NCBI RefSeq assembly: GCF_001294335.1
Contig: NZ_LGKG01000090.1
Span: 83,245-147,244 of the forward strand
Source of the DNA: Streptomyces chattanoogensis
GTDB taxonomy: Bacteria > Actinomycetota > Actinomycetes > Streptomycetales > Streptomycetaceae
Direction of reading: 5' to 3'
Length of the DNA: 64,000 bases
Position numbers and translations under genes: made by a program. Below, one piece after another: positions 39,124 through 47,096 of this stretch; the stretch's first letter is position 1; each line of letters begins with the position of its first letter. Below the pieces are notes generated by a model that made no database searches, had not been told where the DNA came from, and was given only the letters and a program-made list of their open reading frames with translations.

Positions 39124-40077
39124 ATGCAGACGGACCTCAGCGCAGCGCTCGACATTGGCGGCACCAAGATCGCCGGAGCCCTGGTGGACGGGCGCGGCAG
39201 GCTGATCGTACGGGCCGGCCGGCCGACCCCCGCCGACAAGGACGGGGCGAGTGTGATGCGTGCGGTGGCCGAGGTGGTCCAGGAGCTGGCCGCGGGGCCG
39301 GACTGGGCGCGGGTGGCGGCCGTGGGCATCGGCAGCGCGGGTCCGGTGGACGCCTCGGCCGGCACCGTCAGCCCCGTCAACATCCCCGGCTGGCGCGACT
39401 TTCCGCTGGTCGCCGGGGTGCGGGCGCTGGTCGGGGAGCGGCCGGTGACACTGGTCGGCGATGGTGTCGCGATGACCGCGGCCGAGCACTGGCAGGGCGC
39501 CGCGCGCGGCCATGCCAACGCCCTGTGCATGGTGGTCTCCACCGGGGTCGGCGGCGGGCTAGTCCTGAACGGGCGGCTGCACCCGGGCCCCACCGGCAAC
39601 GCCGGGCACATCGGCCACATCAGCGTGGACCTCGACGGCGACGCCTGCCCGTGCGGCGCCCGCGGCTGCGTCGAGCGGATCGCCAGCGGCCCCAACATCG
39701 CCCGCCGCGCGCTCGCGGACGGCTGGCGGCCGGGTCCCGACGGTGACAGCAGCGCGGCCGCCGTCGCCGCCGCGGCACACGCCGGCGACCCCGTCGCCGT
39801 ACGGTCCTTCGAGCGGGCCGCCCAGGCGCTGGCCGCCGGGATCGCGGCCACCGCGACGCTGGTCGAGATCGATATCGCGGTCATCGGCGGGGGAGTAGCG
39901 GGCGCCGGAGACGTCCTCTTCGTCCCCCTTCGCAAGGCGCTGCGCGACTACGCAACCCTGTCGTTCGTGGCGGACCTGACGGTCGTACCCGCCCAAACGG
40001 GCACGGACGCCGGGGTGGTGGGCGCTGCGGCCGCTGCACAACAGTCCCGTCTCGATGCCTTCGTCCCACTGCCCTGA
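39124..40077 (+). CDS. ROK-family sugar kinase (glucokinase-like)
   Basis: ATP-dependent sugar kinase of 317 residues, cytosolic. The ATP phosphate loop is LDIGGTKIAGALVDGRG; VAAVGIGSAGPVD and SPVNIPGWRDFPL follow with the sugar site, then NDxx-like Asp in LVGDGVAMTAAEHW, STGVGGGLVLNGRL, the ROK signature GNAGHIGHISVDLDG and the zinc motif CPCGARGCVE. The end has VIGGGVAGAGDVLF. The catalytic Asp of the GDGV part (usually NDAN/NDAD) is present, but the preceding residue is G, so substrate choice may differ from glucose. AGGAG lies before ATG 39124. Divergent from LacI with an operator between. Confidence 0.92.
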   Translation: MQTDLSAALDIGGTKIAGALVDGRGRLIVRAGRPTPADKDGASVMRAVAEVVQELAAGPDWARVAAVGIGSAGPVDASAGTVSPVNIPGWRDFPLVAGVRALVGERPVTLVGDGVAMTAAEHWQGAARGHANALCMVVSTGVGGGLVLNGRLHPGPTGNAGHIGHISVDLDGDACPCGARGCVERIASGPNIARRALADGWRPGPDGDSSAAAVAAAAHAGDPVAVRSFERAAQALAAGIAATATLVEIDIAVIGGGVAGAGDVLFVPLRKALRDYATLSFVADLTVVPAQTGTDAGVVGAAAAAQQSRLDAFVPLP

Positions 40078-40139
40078 GGACACCACCCGCCCCCGTGCGC
40101 CCCTTAGTCTGTTGCCGACCGCGATGTGCTCCGTGACGC

Positions 40140-40262
40140 AGGACGTCGGACGTTGGATGTTGGGCGTCGGACGTCGGGCGTCGGACGTTGGATGTCGGGC
40201 GTCGGACGACGGACGACGGACGTTGGGCGTCGAGACATTGGATGTCGGACGTCGGACACGGT
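40140..40262. repeat. degenerate tandem array of GTCGGACGT-like words
   Basis: About a dozen copies of a 7-10 base word (GGACGTCGG, GGACGTTGG, GGCGTCGGACGT and variants) follow each other without interruption before the kinase gene. Only the last ~40 bases before the start are outside it. Similar GGGACGT words stand in the intergenic DNA at about 11190, 13915 and 46935. Confidence 0.75.
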
Positions 40263-40301
40263 GCACGGGCAGAGACACGGGTATCGAGGGGATCGGCGAC
40301 G

Positions 40302-42383
40302 ATGACACCGGGGGAGCGCGAGCACCACAGCGCGAATGAGTCGGGGGAGCCGAGCGGGGCGGGCGACGGTGCGGCCGCCGCGCCGCCCGGCGGCGGTGCG
40401 CCCAGGGCGGCTTCGGCGAGCGGCCCCCAGCGCGGCAGCGACGCCGATCTGACCGGGCGGGTGCTCGGCGGCCGCTACCGCGTCACCGGCCGGATCGGCC
40501 GCGGCGGGATGGGCGTGGTCTGCCGCGCCGTCGACGAAGTGCTGGGCCGCGAGGTGGCCGTCAAGGTGCTGCGCGCGTACACCGACGCCTCAGCCCCCGA
40601 ACTCGCCGATCTGCGCACCCGGATGCAGCGCGAGGCGCGGGCCGCGGCCCGTATCCGGCACTCCGGCGTGATCACCGTCCATGACGTCATCGACGAGGAC
40701 GGCCGCCCCGTCATCGTCATGGAACTGGTCGACGGACCCTCGCTCGACGACGCCATCCAGCAGCGCGGCGCCGCCGACCCCCGGGAGATCGCCCGCATCG
40801 GCGCCCAGGTCATGGACGCGCTGGACGCCGCCCACCAGGTGGGCGTGCTGCACCGCGATGTGAAGCCCGGCAATGTGCTGCTCGACCGCACCGGCCGCGT
40901 GGTGCTCACCGACTTCGGCATCGCCAGCATCGAGGCGCCGGGCGACGGCGCCACCACCAACATCACCCGCAGCGGCGAGCTCGTCGGCTCGCTCGACTAT
41001 CTGCCGCCCGAGCGGGCCCAGGGCCAGGACCCCACCCCGGCCTCGGACATCTGGTCGCTGGGCATGACGTTGTACGCGGCCGTGGAGGGCAGCGGCGCGC
41101 CGTTCCGCCGTACGTCGCTGCTGTCCACGCTGACCGCGATCGTCACCGAGCCGCTGCCCGAGCCGCAGCGGGCCGGACCGCTCACGCCCGTACTGCACGC
41201 CCTGATGGCGAAGAACCCGGCCGACCGGCCGTCCGCCGCCCAGGCGCGGAGCATGCTGACGGCGGTGGCCGAGGGGCGCGAGCCGGCGGCCGTGCCCCTG
41301 CCCGGCGATCCGCATCTGCCCACCGCGACGGACATCCGGCCGATCGCGCCGCCTCCGCCGCCGCAGGAGTTCGGGCAGGCGGCCGCGGGCCAGGGCGCAG
41401 CCGCCGGATCCGCCAACTCCCCTTCGCCGCCCGCAAGTTGGCTGTCCGGCGGCCCGGGCGGGCAGGCCGCTCCGGCGCACCCGGGCACGCCCGCGCCGCC
41501 GCCCGAGGCCGCCACATCCCCGTCCGCCATCAACCCCGGCTTCGACCCGCCCGGCGTGGTGAGCGGCCCGGCCGTCGGCAGCACCGATACGCACCGGCAC
41601 CTCGGGAACCGGTCCGAGAGCGACACCGAGCGGCTCCCCGCTCGCCGTCGCCGCCGTGTGCTGCTCGCCGTGGCGGCAGTGCTCGCCGTCCTGGCCACCG
41701 GCGGCGGGGTGACGTATGCCCTGGTCGGCGGCGGGCCGAGCGACACGGTCGCAGACGGCGGGCGGCAGTCGGCGGCACCGGCGGGCAAGCCGACGCCCGC
41801 CGCCGCCCCGAGCCCGTCCGGCAGCAAGGACACCGGCAAGGGCGACGACAAGGGCAAGGACTCCGGCGCCTCGCCGTCCGCCTCCCAGAAGCCCTCGGAG
41901 GACGCGACCTCCGACAAGAAGCCCCAGCACGGAGGCGCGGGCGGGAGTTCCGGCGATCAGACCGGCGGTGGTGCGACGGGCGGACTCCTCGGCGGCACGG
42001 ACGGCGGTTCCGGCGGATCGGACGGCGGCACCTCCGGCACATCGGGCGGGCACGGCGGCAGCACCAGCGGTGGCAGCGGCGGCGGTGAGCCCACCCCGCA
42101 GACCTCCTGCGTGTCCATCGGCGGCGGCAAGACCAACTGCGACGTCTGGCGTGCGGCCACCTCGTACACCGCGTCCTTCCAGCAGGCCGGAACCCTCAAC
42201 GCGGGCACCAACTACTTCTACTGCCAGGCGAAGCTGGGCCGCCGCGAGACGTACGGGAAGTGGACGAACGTGTGGTGGGCGAAGACCGATGACGACAGCG
42301 GGAACACCGGTGTCTATATCAGCGTCGTCTATCTCACCGGCGGCGAGAACGACCAGCCCATCCCCGGCCTGCCCACCTGCTGA
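40302..42383 (+). CDS. receptor-like Ser/Thr protein kinase (PknB-type catalytic domain, novel outer domain)
   Basis: Membrane Ser/Thr kinase of 693 residues. The catalytic domain (about 58-320) has the Gly loop GRIGRGGMGVVCRA, Lys88 in VAVKVL, the catalytic loop HRDVKPGNVLL, DFGIAS and SGELVGSLDYLPPERA. A Pro/Ala-rich juxtamembrane part leads to one helix (about 449-472, VLLAVAAVLAVLATGGGVTYALVG). Outside are a long Ser/Gly/Lys/Thr spacer (about 480-600, nearly repetitive) and a C-terminal domain of about 90 residues with four Cys (SCVSIGGGKTNC, YFYCQAKLG and a final TC), not PASTA. GAGGGG precedes ATG 40302. Ligand and targets are unknown. Confidence 0.92.
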   Translation: MTPGEREHHSANESGEPSGAGDGAAAAPPGGGAPRAASASGPQRGSDADLTGRVLGGRYRVTGRIGRGGMGVVCRAVDEVLGREVAVKVLRAYTDASAPELADLRTRMQREARAAARIRHSGVITVHDVIDEDGRPVIVMELVDGPSLDDAIQQRGAADPREIARIGAQVMDALDAAHQVGVLHRDVKPGNVLLDRTGRVVLTDFGIASIEAPGDGATTNITRSGELVGSLDYLPPERAQGQDPTPASDIWSLGMTLYAAVEGSGAPFRRTSLLSTLTAIVTEPLPEPQRAGPLTPVLHALMAKNPADRPSAAQARSMLTAVAEGREPAAVPLPGDPHLPTATDIRPIAPPPPPQEFGQAAAGQGAAAGSANSPSPPASWLSGGPGGQAAPAHPGTPAPPPEAATSPSAINPGFDPPGVVSGPAVGSTDTHRHLGNRSESDTERLPARRRRRVLLAVAAVLAVLATGGGVTYALVGGGPSDTVADGGRQSAAPAGKPTPAAAPSPSGSKDTGKGDDKGKDSGASPSASQKPSEDATSDKKPQHGGAGGSSGDQTGGGATGGLLGGTDGGSGGSDGGTSGTSGGHGGSTSGGSGGGEPTPQTSCVSIGGGKTNCDVWRAATSYTASFQQAGTLNAGTNYFYCQAKLGRRETYGKWTNVWWAKTDDDSGNTGVYISVVYLTGGENDQPIPGLPTC

Positions 42384-42391
42384 CGGACCGG

Positions 42392-43690
42392 CTAACGCCG
42401 GACGGATACACGGTAGACGGCCGTGCCGTGGGCGGGGACGTTCGCCGAAATGGTGCCCGTGGTGTGGGAGTTACGGTGCTGCCACAGGTCGCGGAGCAGG
42501 TAACGGTCCGCCTGCGGGAGGCCCGCGTCCTGGGCGGTGGTGGCGATCGTCTGCGCCTCGCCGGTCTCGTTGAAGAGGGCGACGGCATGGTCACCGTTCG
42601 CCAGCTGCTTGACCAGCGTCCAACGTCCCTCGTCCGACGTCAGTACCGTGGCCTGCTTGCCCAGCGCGTCCTGATCGAGGGCGATGACGTCCTTGTTGCC
42701 CAGGATTGTGAGCGTCTCCGGGGTCGCCCTGCGCAGATCGGAGCCGATCAGCAGCGGGGCGGACATCATCGACCAGAGCGAGAAATGGCTGCGGTACTCG
42801 GTGTCCGTCATCCCGCCGTTGCCGACCTCCAGCATGTCCGGATCGTTCCAGTGGCCGGGTCCCGCGTACGGCGCCAGCGGCAGATTCCGCTTCAGGATCC
42901 CGACCATGCTCGACCAGCTGTCGTCGATGTCCCCGGTGGTCCGCCACAGATGTCCTACGTCCGACGCCCACTCCCAGGGCCTGTTCTCGCCCCACTCGCA
43001 GATGCTGTACACGATGGGCCGCCCGGTGGCCTTCAGTGCGTCCCGCATCGTGCGGTAGCGCTGCCTGGCGTCCACACCCTGGTTGTTGCAGTTGTCGTAC
43101 TTGAGGTAGTCCACGCCCCAGTCGGCGAACTGCCGGGCGTCGGACGTCTCATGTCCCAGGCCTCCGGGGAACCCGTTCTCGTTGCAGGTCCTGGTGCCCG
43201 CGCTCGTATAGATGCCGAACTTCAGCCCCTTGCCGTGGACATAGTCGGCGACGGCCTTGATGCCGTGGGGGAAGCGCTGGGGATCGGGGACGAGCCTGCC
43301 GTCCGCGTCCCGCTCGGGCAGCGCCCAGCAGTCGTCGAGATTGACGTACCGGTAGCCCGCGTCCTTGAGGCCCTTGCTGACGAAGAGGTCGGCGATGCCC
43401 CTGACCATCCCCTCGTCGAACTCGGCCCGGCAGTGGGTGGAGTTCCAGTTGTTGAACCCCATCGGCGGCGTCTGGGCGAGCCCGCCGGGGAGCCGGGACG
43501 CCGGCGTGTGCGACGCCTGCGCTGCGGCCGGCGGGGCGGACACCGCCGCCGTACAGAGCAGCGCGACGGACAGCGCTCCGGCGACTCTCGCGGGACCGTG
43601 GCGGCGGATGCGCCGACGGGTGCGCTCACCGGCGTGCTGACCGGCGTGCTGAAGGGTGAGTCGGCGGATGGTGCGGATGTGAACGCGCAT
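42392..43690 (-). CDS. secreted alpha-galactosidase, glycoside hydrolase family 27
   Basis: Extracellular retaining glycosidase of 432 residues cutting terminal alpha-galactose (or alpha-N-acetylgalactosamine) residues. The N-terminus is a long Arg-rich signal region (RTRRRIRRHGP, then ARVAGALSVALLCTAAVS), with an RR-R pattern that also could fit Tat export. The barrel is typical: QTPPMGFNNWNSTHC at its start, YVNLDDCWAL, LKFGIYTSAGTRTC, the nucleophile Asp in VDYLKYDNCNNQ, WEWASDVGHLWRTTGDIDDSW with the acid/base Asp, and GHWNDPDMLEVGNGG. The terminal beta-domain is short. GGAGG stands 6-10 bases before ATG 43690. No regulator is adjacent. Confidence 0.95.
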   Translation of the reverse strand: MRVHIRTIRRLTLQHAGQHAGERTRRRIRRHGPARVAGALSVALLCTAAVSAPPAAAQASHTPASRLPGGLAQTPPMGFNNWNSTHCRAEFDEGMVRGIADLFVSKGLKDAGYRYVNLDDCWALPERDADGRLVPDPQRFPHGIKAVADYVHGKGLKFGIYTSAGTRTCNENGFPGGLGHETSDARQFADWGVDYLKYDNCNNQGVDARQRYRTMRDALKATGRPIVYSICEWGENRPWEWASDVGHLWRTTGDIDDSWSSMVGILKRNLPLAPYAGPGHWNDPDMLEVGNGGMTDTEYRSHFSLWSMMSAPLLIGSDLRRATPETLTILGNKDVIALDQDALGKQATVLTSDEGRWTLVKQLANGDHAVALFNETGEAQTIATTAQDAGLPQADRYLLRDLWQHRNSHTTGTISANVPAHGTAVYRVSVRR

Positions 43691-44153
43691 GGTCGCGTCC
43701 TCCGTCTTCGGGAGAGGTGTGGGGTACCCGTTCCTGATGAGTGGTTACGGTAGGGCTTGTTGAAGTCTGTTGGAAGGGGTGGGGTGACGGTTGTCCATCT
43801 TTCCCGTAAGACCCTTGATCTGTCGGGCTGTTCGCAGGGAGGCGGCGTCCCTCGCGTTCGGTTCTGTTTGTTTCTGCTGCAGAGTTGCACCGGGCGGCCG
43901 GTACGGGGCGACGCAACGGCCGTCCCTGCCGCACCCGGGCCGGCAACCCGTCCACAGCCCGCTCGATGGGCCGCCGTCATATGCGACAGTGGCCGCTGTG
44001 CAGGTGCGGGTTTCGGTGCTGGAGGGGCTGGGGAGCGCTTGTTTGCCGATGGGTTCGCGGCGGGGGATGCACTGACCGGCATCCGTCTTCCCGAGCGTTT
44101 CCGTGGCAGGGTGTTGCGGGCAACTCACCTGGGTCTAGGGAAGAGGGGAAACC
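43691..44153. other. divergent intergenic region, no gene seen
   Basis: Space of 463 bases between the alpha-galactosidase (minus) and the TmrB-NUDIX gene (plus). The part 43740-43900 is less GC-rich than average and should hold the galactosidase promoter. A possible promoter for the right gene is TTGCGG (44114-44119) and TAGGGA (44136-44141) with 16 bases between. No clear dyad or repeat was found. Confidence 0.4.
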
Positions 44154-45188
44154 GTGATCGTCTGGCTGAACGGCACGTTCGGTGCGGGCAAGACCACTGC
44201 GGCGCATGAATTGCTCGACCTGCTTCCCGGAAGCACGCTCTACGACCCCGAACTCCTCGGCAGCGGACTGCGGTTGATGCTGCCGGCCAAGCGGTTCGAG
44301 GAGATCGACGACTATCAGGACCTGCCCTCCTGGCGGCGGATGGTCGTGGACACCGCCGCCGCGCTGCTCACCGAGGTGCCGGGCCCGCTGGTGACGCCGA
44401 TGACGCTGCTGCGCCAGGAGTACCGCGACGAGATCTTCGGCTCCCTCGCCGCCCGCCGGATACCCGTACGACACGTTCTGCTGCATGCGGAGGAAACGAT
44501 CCTGCGGGAGCGCATAGCCGGGCGTACGGAGCCCCAGGGTGACCCCGAGGCCGATGCGTCCCTGCGCCGGTGGTGTCTGGAGCACCTGGGCCCGTACGCC
44601 GGTGCGCTGGACTGGATCAGAGACGATGCCCATGTCGTAGACACCAGCCGGCTCACCCCCCGGCAGACCGCCGAACGGGTCGCCGAGGCGGTCCGTACCG
44701 GAGCCGGGGCCTGCGACATCGTGCAGACCCCCGAGCCGACCGCCGAGACCCTCGCGTCCGGTGTGCTGCTCTTCGACGACCAGGACCGGGTGCTGCTCGT
44801 CGACCCGACCTACAAGCCCGGCTGGGAATTCCCCGGCGGCGTCGTGGAACCGGGCGAGCCACCCGTGCACGCCGGAATACGCGAGGTCGCCGAGGAACTC
44901 GGCATCCAGCTGTCCCGCGCGCCCCGCCTGCTCGTCGTGGACTGGGAGGCGCCCAAACCGCCCGGCTTCGGCGGTCTGCGGCTGCTGTTCGACGGCGGCA
45001 CGCTCCCCGACGAGCGGATCCGGTCCCTGCTGCTGCCCGGCGCCGAGCTGCGCGACTGGCGCTTCGTGACCGAGACGGAGGCCGAGTCAATGCTCCCGCC
45101 GGTGCGCTGGAACCGCCTCCGGTGGGCGCTACGGGCCCGGGAACGGGGCTGTCCGCTGCACCTTGAGGCGGGGGTTCCCGTGGGGTAA
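44154..45188 (+). CDS. TmrB-like P-loop kinase fused to a NUDIX hydrolase
   Basis: Two-domain cytosolic protein of 344 residues. The N-terminal domain (1-185) has Walker A NGTFGAGKTT and follows the TmrB/chloramphenicol-phosphotransferase-like pattern: GSTLYDPELLGSGLRLML, DYQDLPSWRRMVVDTAAALL, VTPMTLLRQEYRDEIFGSL, VRHVLLHAEETILRERI, VVDTSRLTPRQTAERVA. The C-terminal domain (about 200-320) is a NUDIX hydrolase with the box GGVVEPGEPPVHAGIREVAEELG (Gx5Ex7REUxEExG). TmrB of Bacillus confers tunicamycin resistance. The fusion implies kinase and pyrophosphatase steps on the same nucleotide-like compound. GTG 44154 has GAGGGGA before it. Confidence 0.88.
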   Translation: MIVWLNGTFGAGKTTAAHELLDLLPGSTLYDPELLGSGLRLMLPAKRFEEIDDYQDLPSWRRMVVDTAAALLTEVPGPLVTPMTLLRQEYRDEIFGSLAARRIPVRHVLLHAEETILRERIAGRTEPQGDPEADASLRRWCLEHLGPYAGALDWIRDDAHVVDTSRLTPRQTAERVAEAVRTGAGACDIVQTPEPTAETLASGVLLFDDQDRVLLVDPTYKPGWEFPGGVVEPGEPPVHAGIREVAEELGIQLSRAPRLLVVDWEAPKPPGFGGLRLLFDGGTLPDERIRSLLLPGAELRDWRFVTETEAESMLPPVRWNRLRWALRARERGCPLHLEAGVPVG

Positions 45189-45528
45189 CCGGTCCGCTGC
45201 GCTTTGCCTGGGCCGTACGTTTTTGTCTGCGGCGCCGTGGTTGTTTCTCGCCGTTGCGCCTGCGGCGGGCCCGTCCGCTGCGCTGTGCCTGGGCCGACGT
45301 GTCGGGCTTTCCCACGGTTGCGCCTGCGGCGGGCTGGTTGCCGCTGCGCCACCGACCCCTTCCCCCCACCCACGGGAGGGGTCGCTCCGCAGGACGGAGT
45401 CCGGAGGAGGGGCACCGCTCCCGTACACACCCACGCCCGCCGCAGGCGCAACGGCGAACACCCCCCACGGCGGGACGGCCGACTACGTACGGCCAAGGCA
45501 AAGCGGCAGCGACAACGTGGGGAGAAAC
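45189..45528. repeat. copy C of the dispersed intergenic element
   Basis: The 340 bases between convergent genes carry two ~90-base tandem units, each with GTCCGCTGCGCT-TGCCTGGGCCG and GTTGCGCCTGCGGCGGGC, and then the inverse of module 1 of copy B (45345-45455). Many arms are complementary: CGCCTGCGGCGGGC (45256, 45319) and GCCCGCCGCAGGCG (about 45435). The RNA could fold strongly and stop transcription from both sides. No coding region is supported. Confidence 0.7.
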
Positions 45529-46902
45529 CTAGAGCGCCGCGTACCGCTGCAAGAACAAGGCCTCCGCCAGCGACAGCCGTTCCAGTTCCTGCGGCGAGAC
45601 GCTTTCGTTGACCGCGTGGATCTGGGCCTCCGGCTCGCTCAGGCCGATCAGCAGGATCTCCGCCTCCGGGTAGAGCCCGGCAAGCGTGTTGCACAGCGGG
45701 ATGGAGCCGCCCATACCGGACGTCTGCATCTCCTGGCCGTCGTACGCCTCCCGCATCGCATCCGCCATCGACGCATACGCGGGGCTGCTGGTGTCCGCCC
45801 GGAACGGCTGGCCCTGGCCGATCTGCTCCACCGCGACCCGCGCGCCCCACGGCGCGGCGCTCTCCAGGTGGGCGGCCAGCAGCTTCGTCGCCTCCGCCGC
45901 ATCCGTGCCCGGCGGCACCCGCAGGCTCACCAGCGCCCGCGCGCCCGCGTGCACGGACGGGGTGGCGCCGATCACCGGCGGGCAGTCGATGCCGAGGACG
46001 GTGACGGCGGGGCGCGCCCAAATCCGGTCCGCGACCGTGCCGTTGCCGATCAGCCCGACGCCGTCCAGGACCTTGGCGTCCTTACGGAACTCCTCCTCCG
46101 GATACTGCAGGCCCTCCCATGTCGCATCCGCGGCCAGCCCCTTGACCGTCGTGGAGCCGTCCTCGGCCCGCAGCGAGTCCAGGATCCGGATCAGCGCCGC
46201 CAGTGCGTCGGGGGCCGCGCCGCCGAACTGCCCCGAGTGCAGATTGCCCTCGAGGGCGTCGACCTGGACCCGTACCAGCGTCATGCCGCGCAGCGTCGCG
46301 GTCACCGTCGGCAGCCCGACCTGGAAGTTCCCGGTGTCGCCGATGACGATGGCGTCGGCGGCCAGCAGCTCCGGGTGCGCCTCGGCGTAGCGCTCCAGGC
46401 CGCCCGTTCCCTGCTCCTCGGAACCCTCCACGATCACCTTGACGTTGACCGGTATGCCCCCGTGCTCCTTGAGCGCGCGCAGCGCCGTCAGATGCATGAT
46501 CAGGCCGCCCTTGCAGTCCGCGGCCCCGCGCCCGTACCAGCGGCCGTCGCGCTCGGTCAGCTCGAAGGGAGGGGAGACCCAGGCGGTCTCGTCGAGCGGC
46601 GGCTGCACGTCGTAGTGGGCGTACAGCAGGACCGTGGGGGCGCCTGCCGGGCCGGGCAGGAAGCCATACACCGACTGGGTGCCGTCCGGGGTGTCCAGCA
46701 GCGCCACGTCCTGGAAGCCGTCCGCCCGCAGCGCATCGGCGACCCAGTTGGCCGCCGCCTCGCACTCGCTCCTGGGGAACTGCGCCGGGTCCGCCACCGA
46801 CTTGAAGGCCACGAGCTCGGCCAGCTCGGTCAGGGCACGGGGCTGCAGCGCGGCGACAGTGCGCGCGAGCGGGCTGCCGGACGAATCGGTCCTGTCAGTC
46901 AT
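45529..46902 (-). CDS. M20-family dipeptidase
   Basis: Zinc metallopeptidase of 457 residues of the M20 (PepV/CNDP-like) family, cytosolic. Metal ligands and catalytic residues are in order: LLYAHYDVQPP (His, Asp), the bridging Asp in GRGAADCKGG (normally DDKG; here ADCKG), the Glu pair in KVIVEGSEEQGTGG, Asp in IVIGDTGNF and the final His in EAQIHAVNES. The dimerisation domain is GLQYPEEEFR to SVHAGARALVSLRVPPG. The replacement at the D-D-K position is often D-x-K; here the metal-bridging Asp seems kept. AGGAG is 7 bases before ATG 46902. It would cleave small dipeptides. Monocistronic. Confidence 0.9.
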   Translation of the reverse strand: MTDRTDSSGSPLARTVAALQPRALTELAELVAFKSVADPAQFPRSECEAAANWVADALRADGFQDVALLDTPDGTQSVYGFLPGPAGAPTVLLYAHYDVQPPLDETAWVSPPFELTERDGRWYGRGAADCKGGLIMHLTALRALKEHGGIPVNVKVIVEGSEEQGTGGLERYAEAHPELLAADAIVIGDTGNFQVGLPTVTATLRGMTLVRVQVDALEGNLHSGQFGGAAPDALAALIRILDSLRAEDGSTTVKGLAADATWEGLQYPEEEFRKDAKVLDGVGLIGNGTVADRIWARPAVTVLGIDCPPVIGATPSVHAGARALVSLRVPPGTDAAEATKLLAAHLESAAPWGARVAVEQIGQGQPFRADTSSPAYASMADAMREAYDGQEMQTSGMGGSIPLCNTLAGLYPEAEILLIGLSEPEAQIHAVNESVSPQELERLSLAEALFLQRYAAL

Positions 46903-47096
46903 GGAACGCTCCTTGTGGGCGCGACGTTGAGTACGTGGGACGTCGGTCGTCCTACCTCGTGAGCCGGACGAGCCATACGGGTCGGACGTACGGGGATAGG
47001 TGCCCCCGATCTTCCCACAGGAGGTCCGCGCGACAGCGGCCCGTAGGATGCGGGCGGTACGCGCAGCCAGGCAATCGAACGGGAGCGAACGCACAG

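Noticed and set aside
36190..39746. Very long plus-strand frames through the DUF6986, intergenic and LacI regions
   Set aside because: They run out of frame with real genes and across the repeat element; composition is Arg/Gly/Pro-rich and there is no domain. GC-rich repeats lack stop codons.
40140..40262. CRISPR or origin-type iteron array
   Set aside because: Units are short, degenerate and without spacers; no replication gene is nearby and the genes around are chromosomal metabolic genes.
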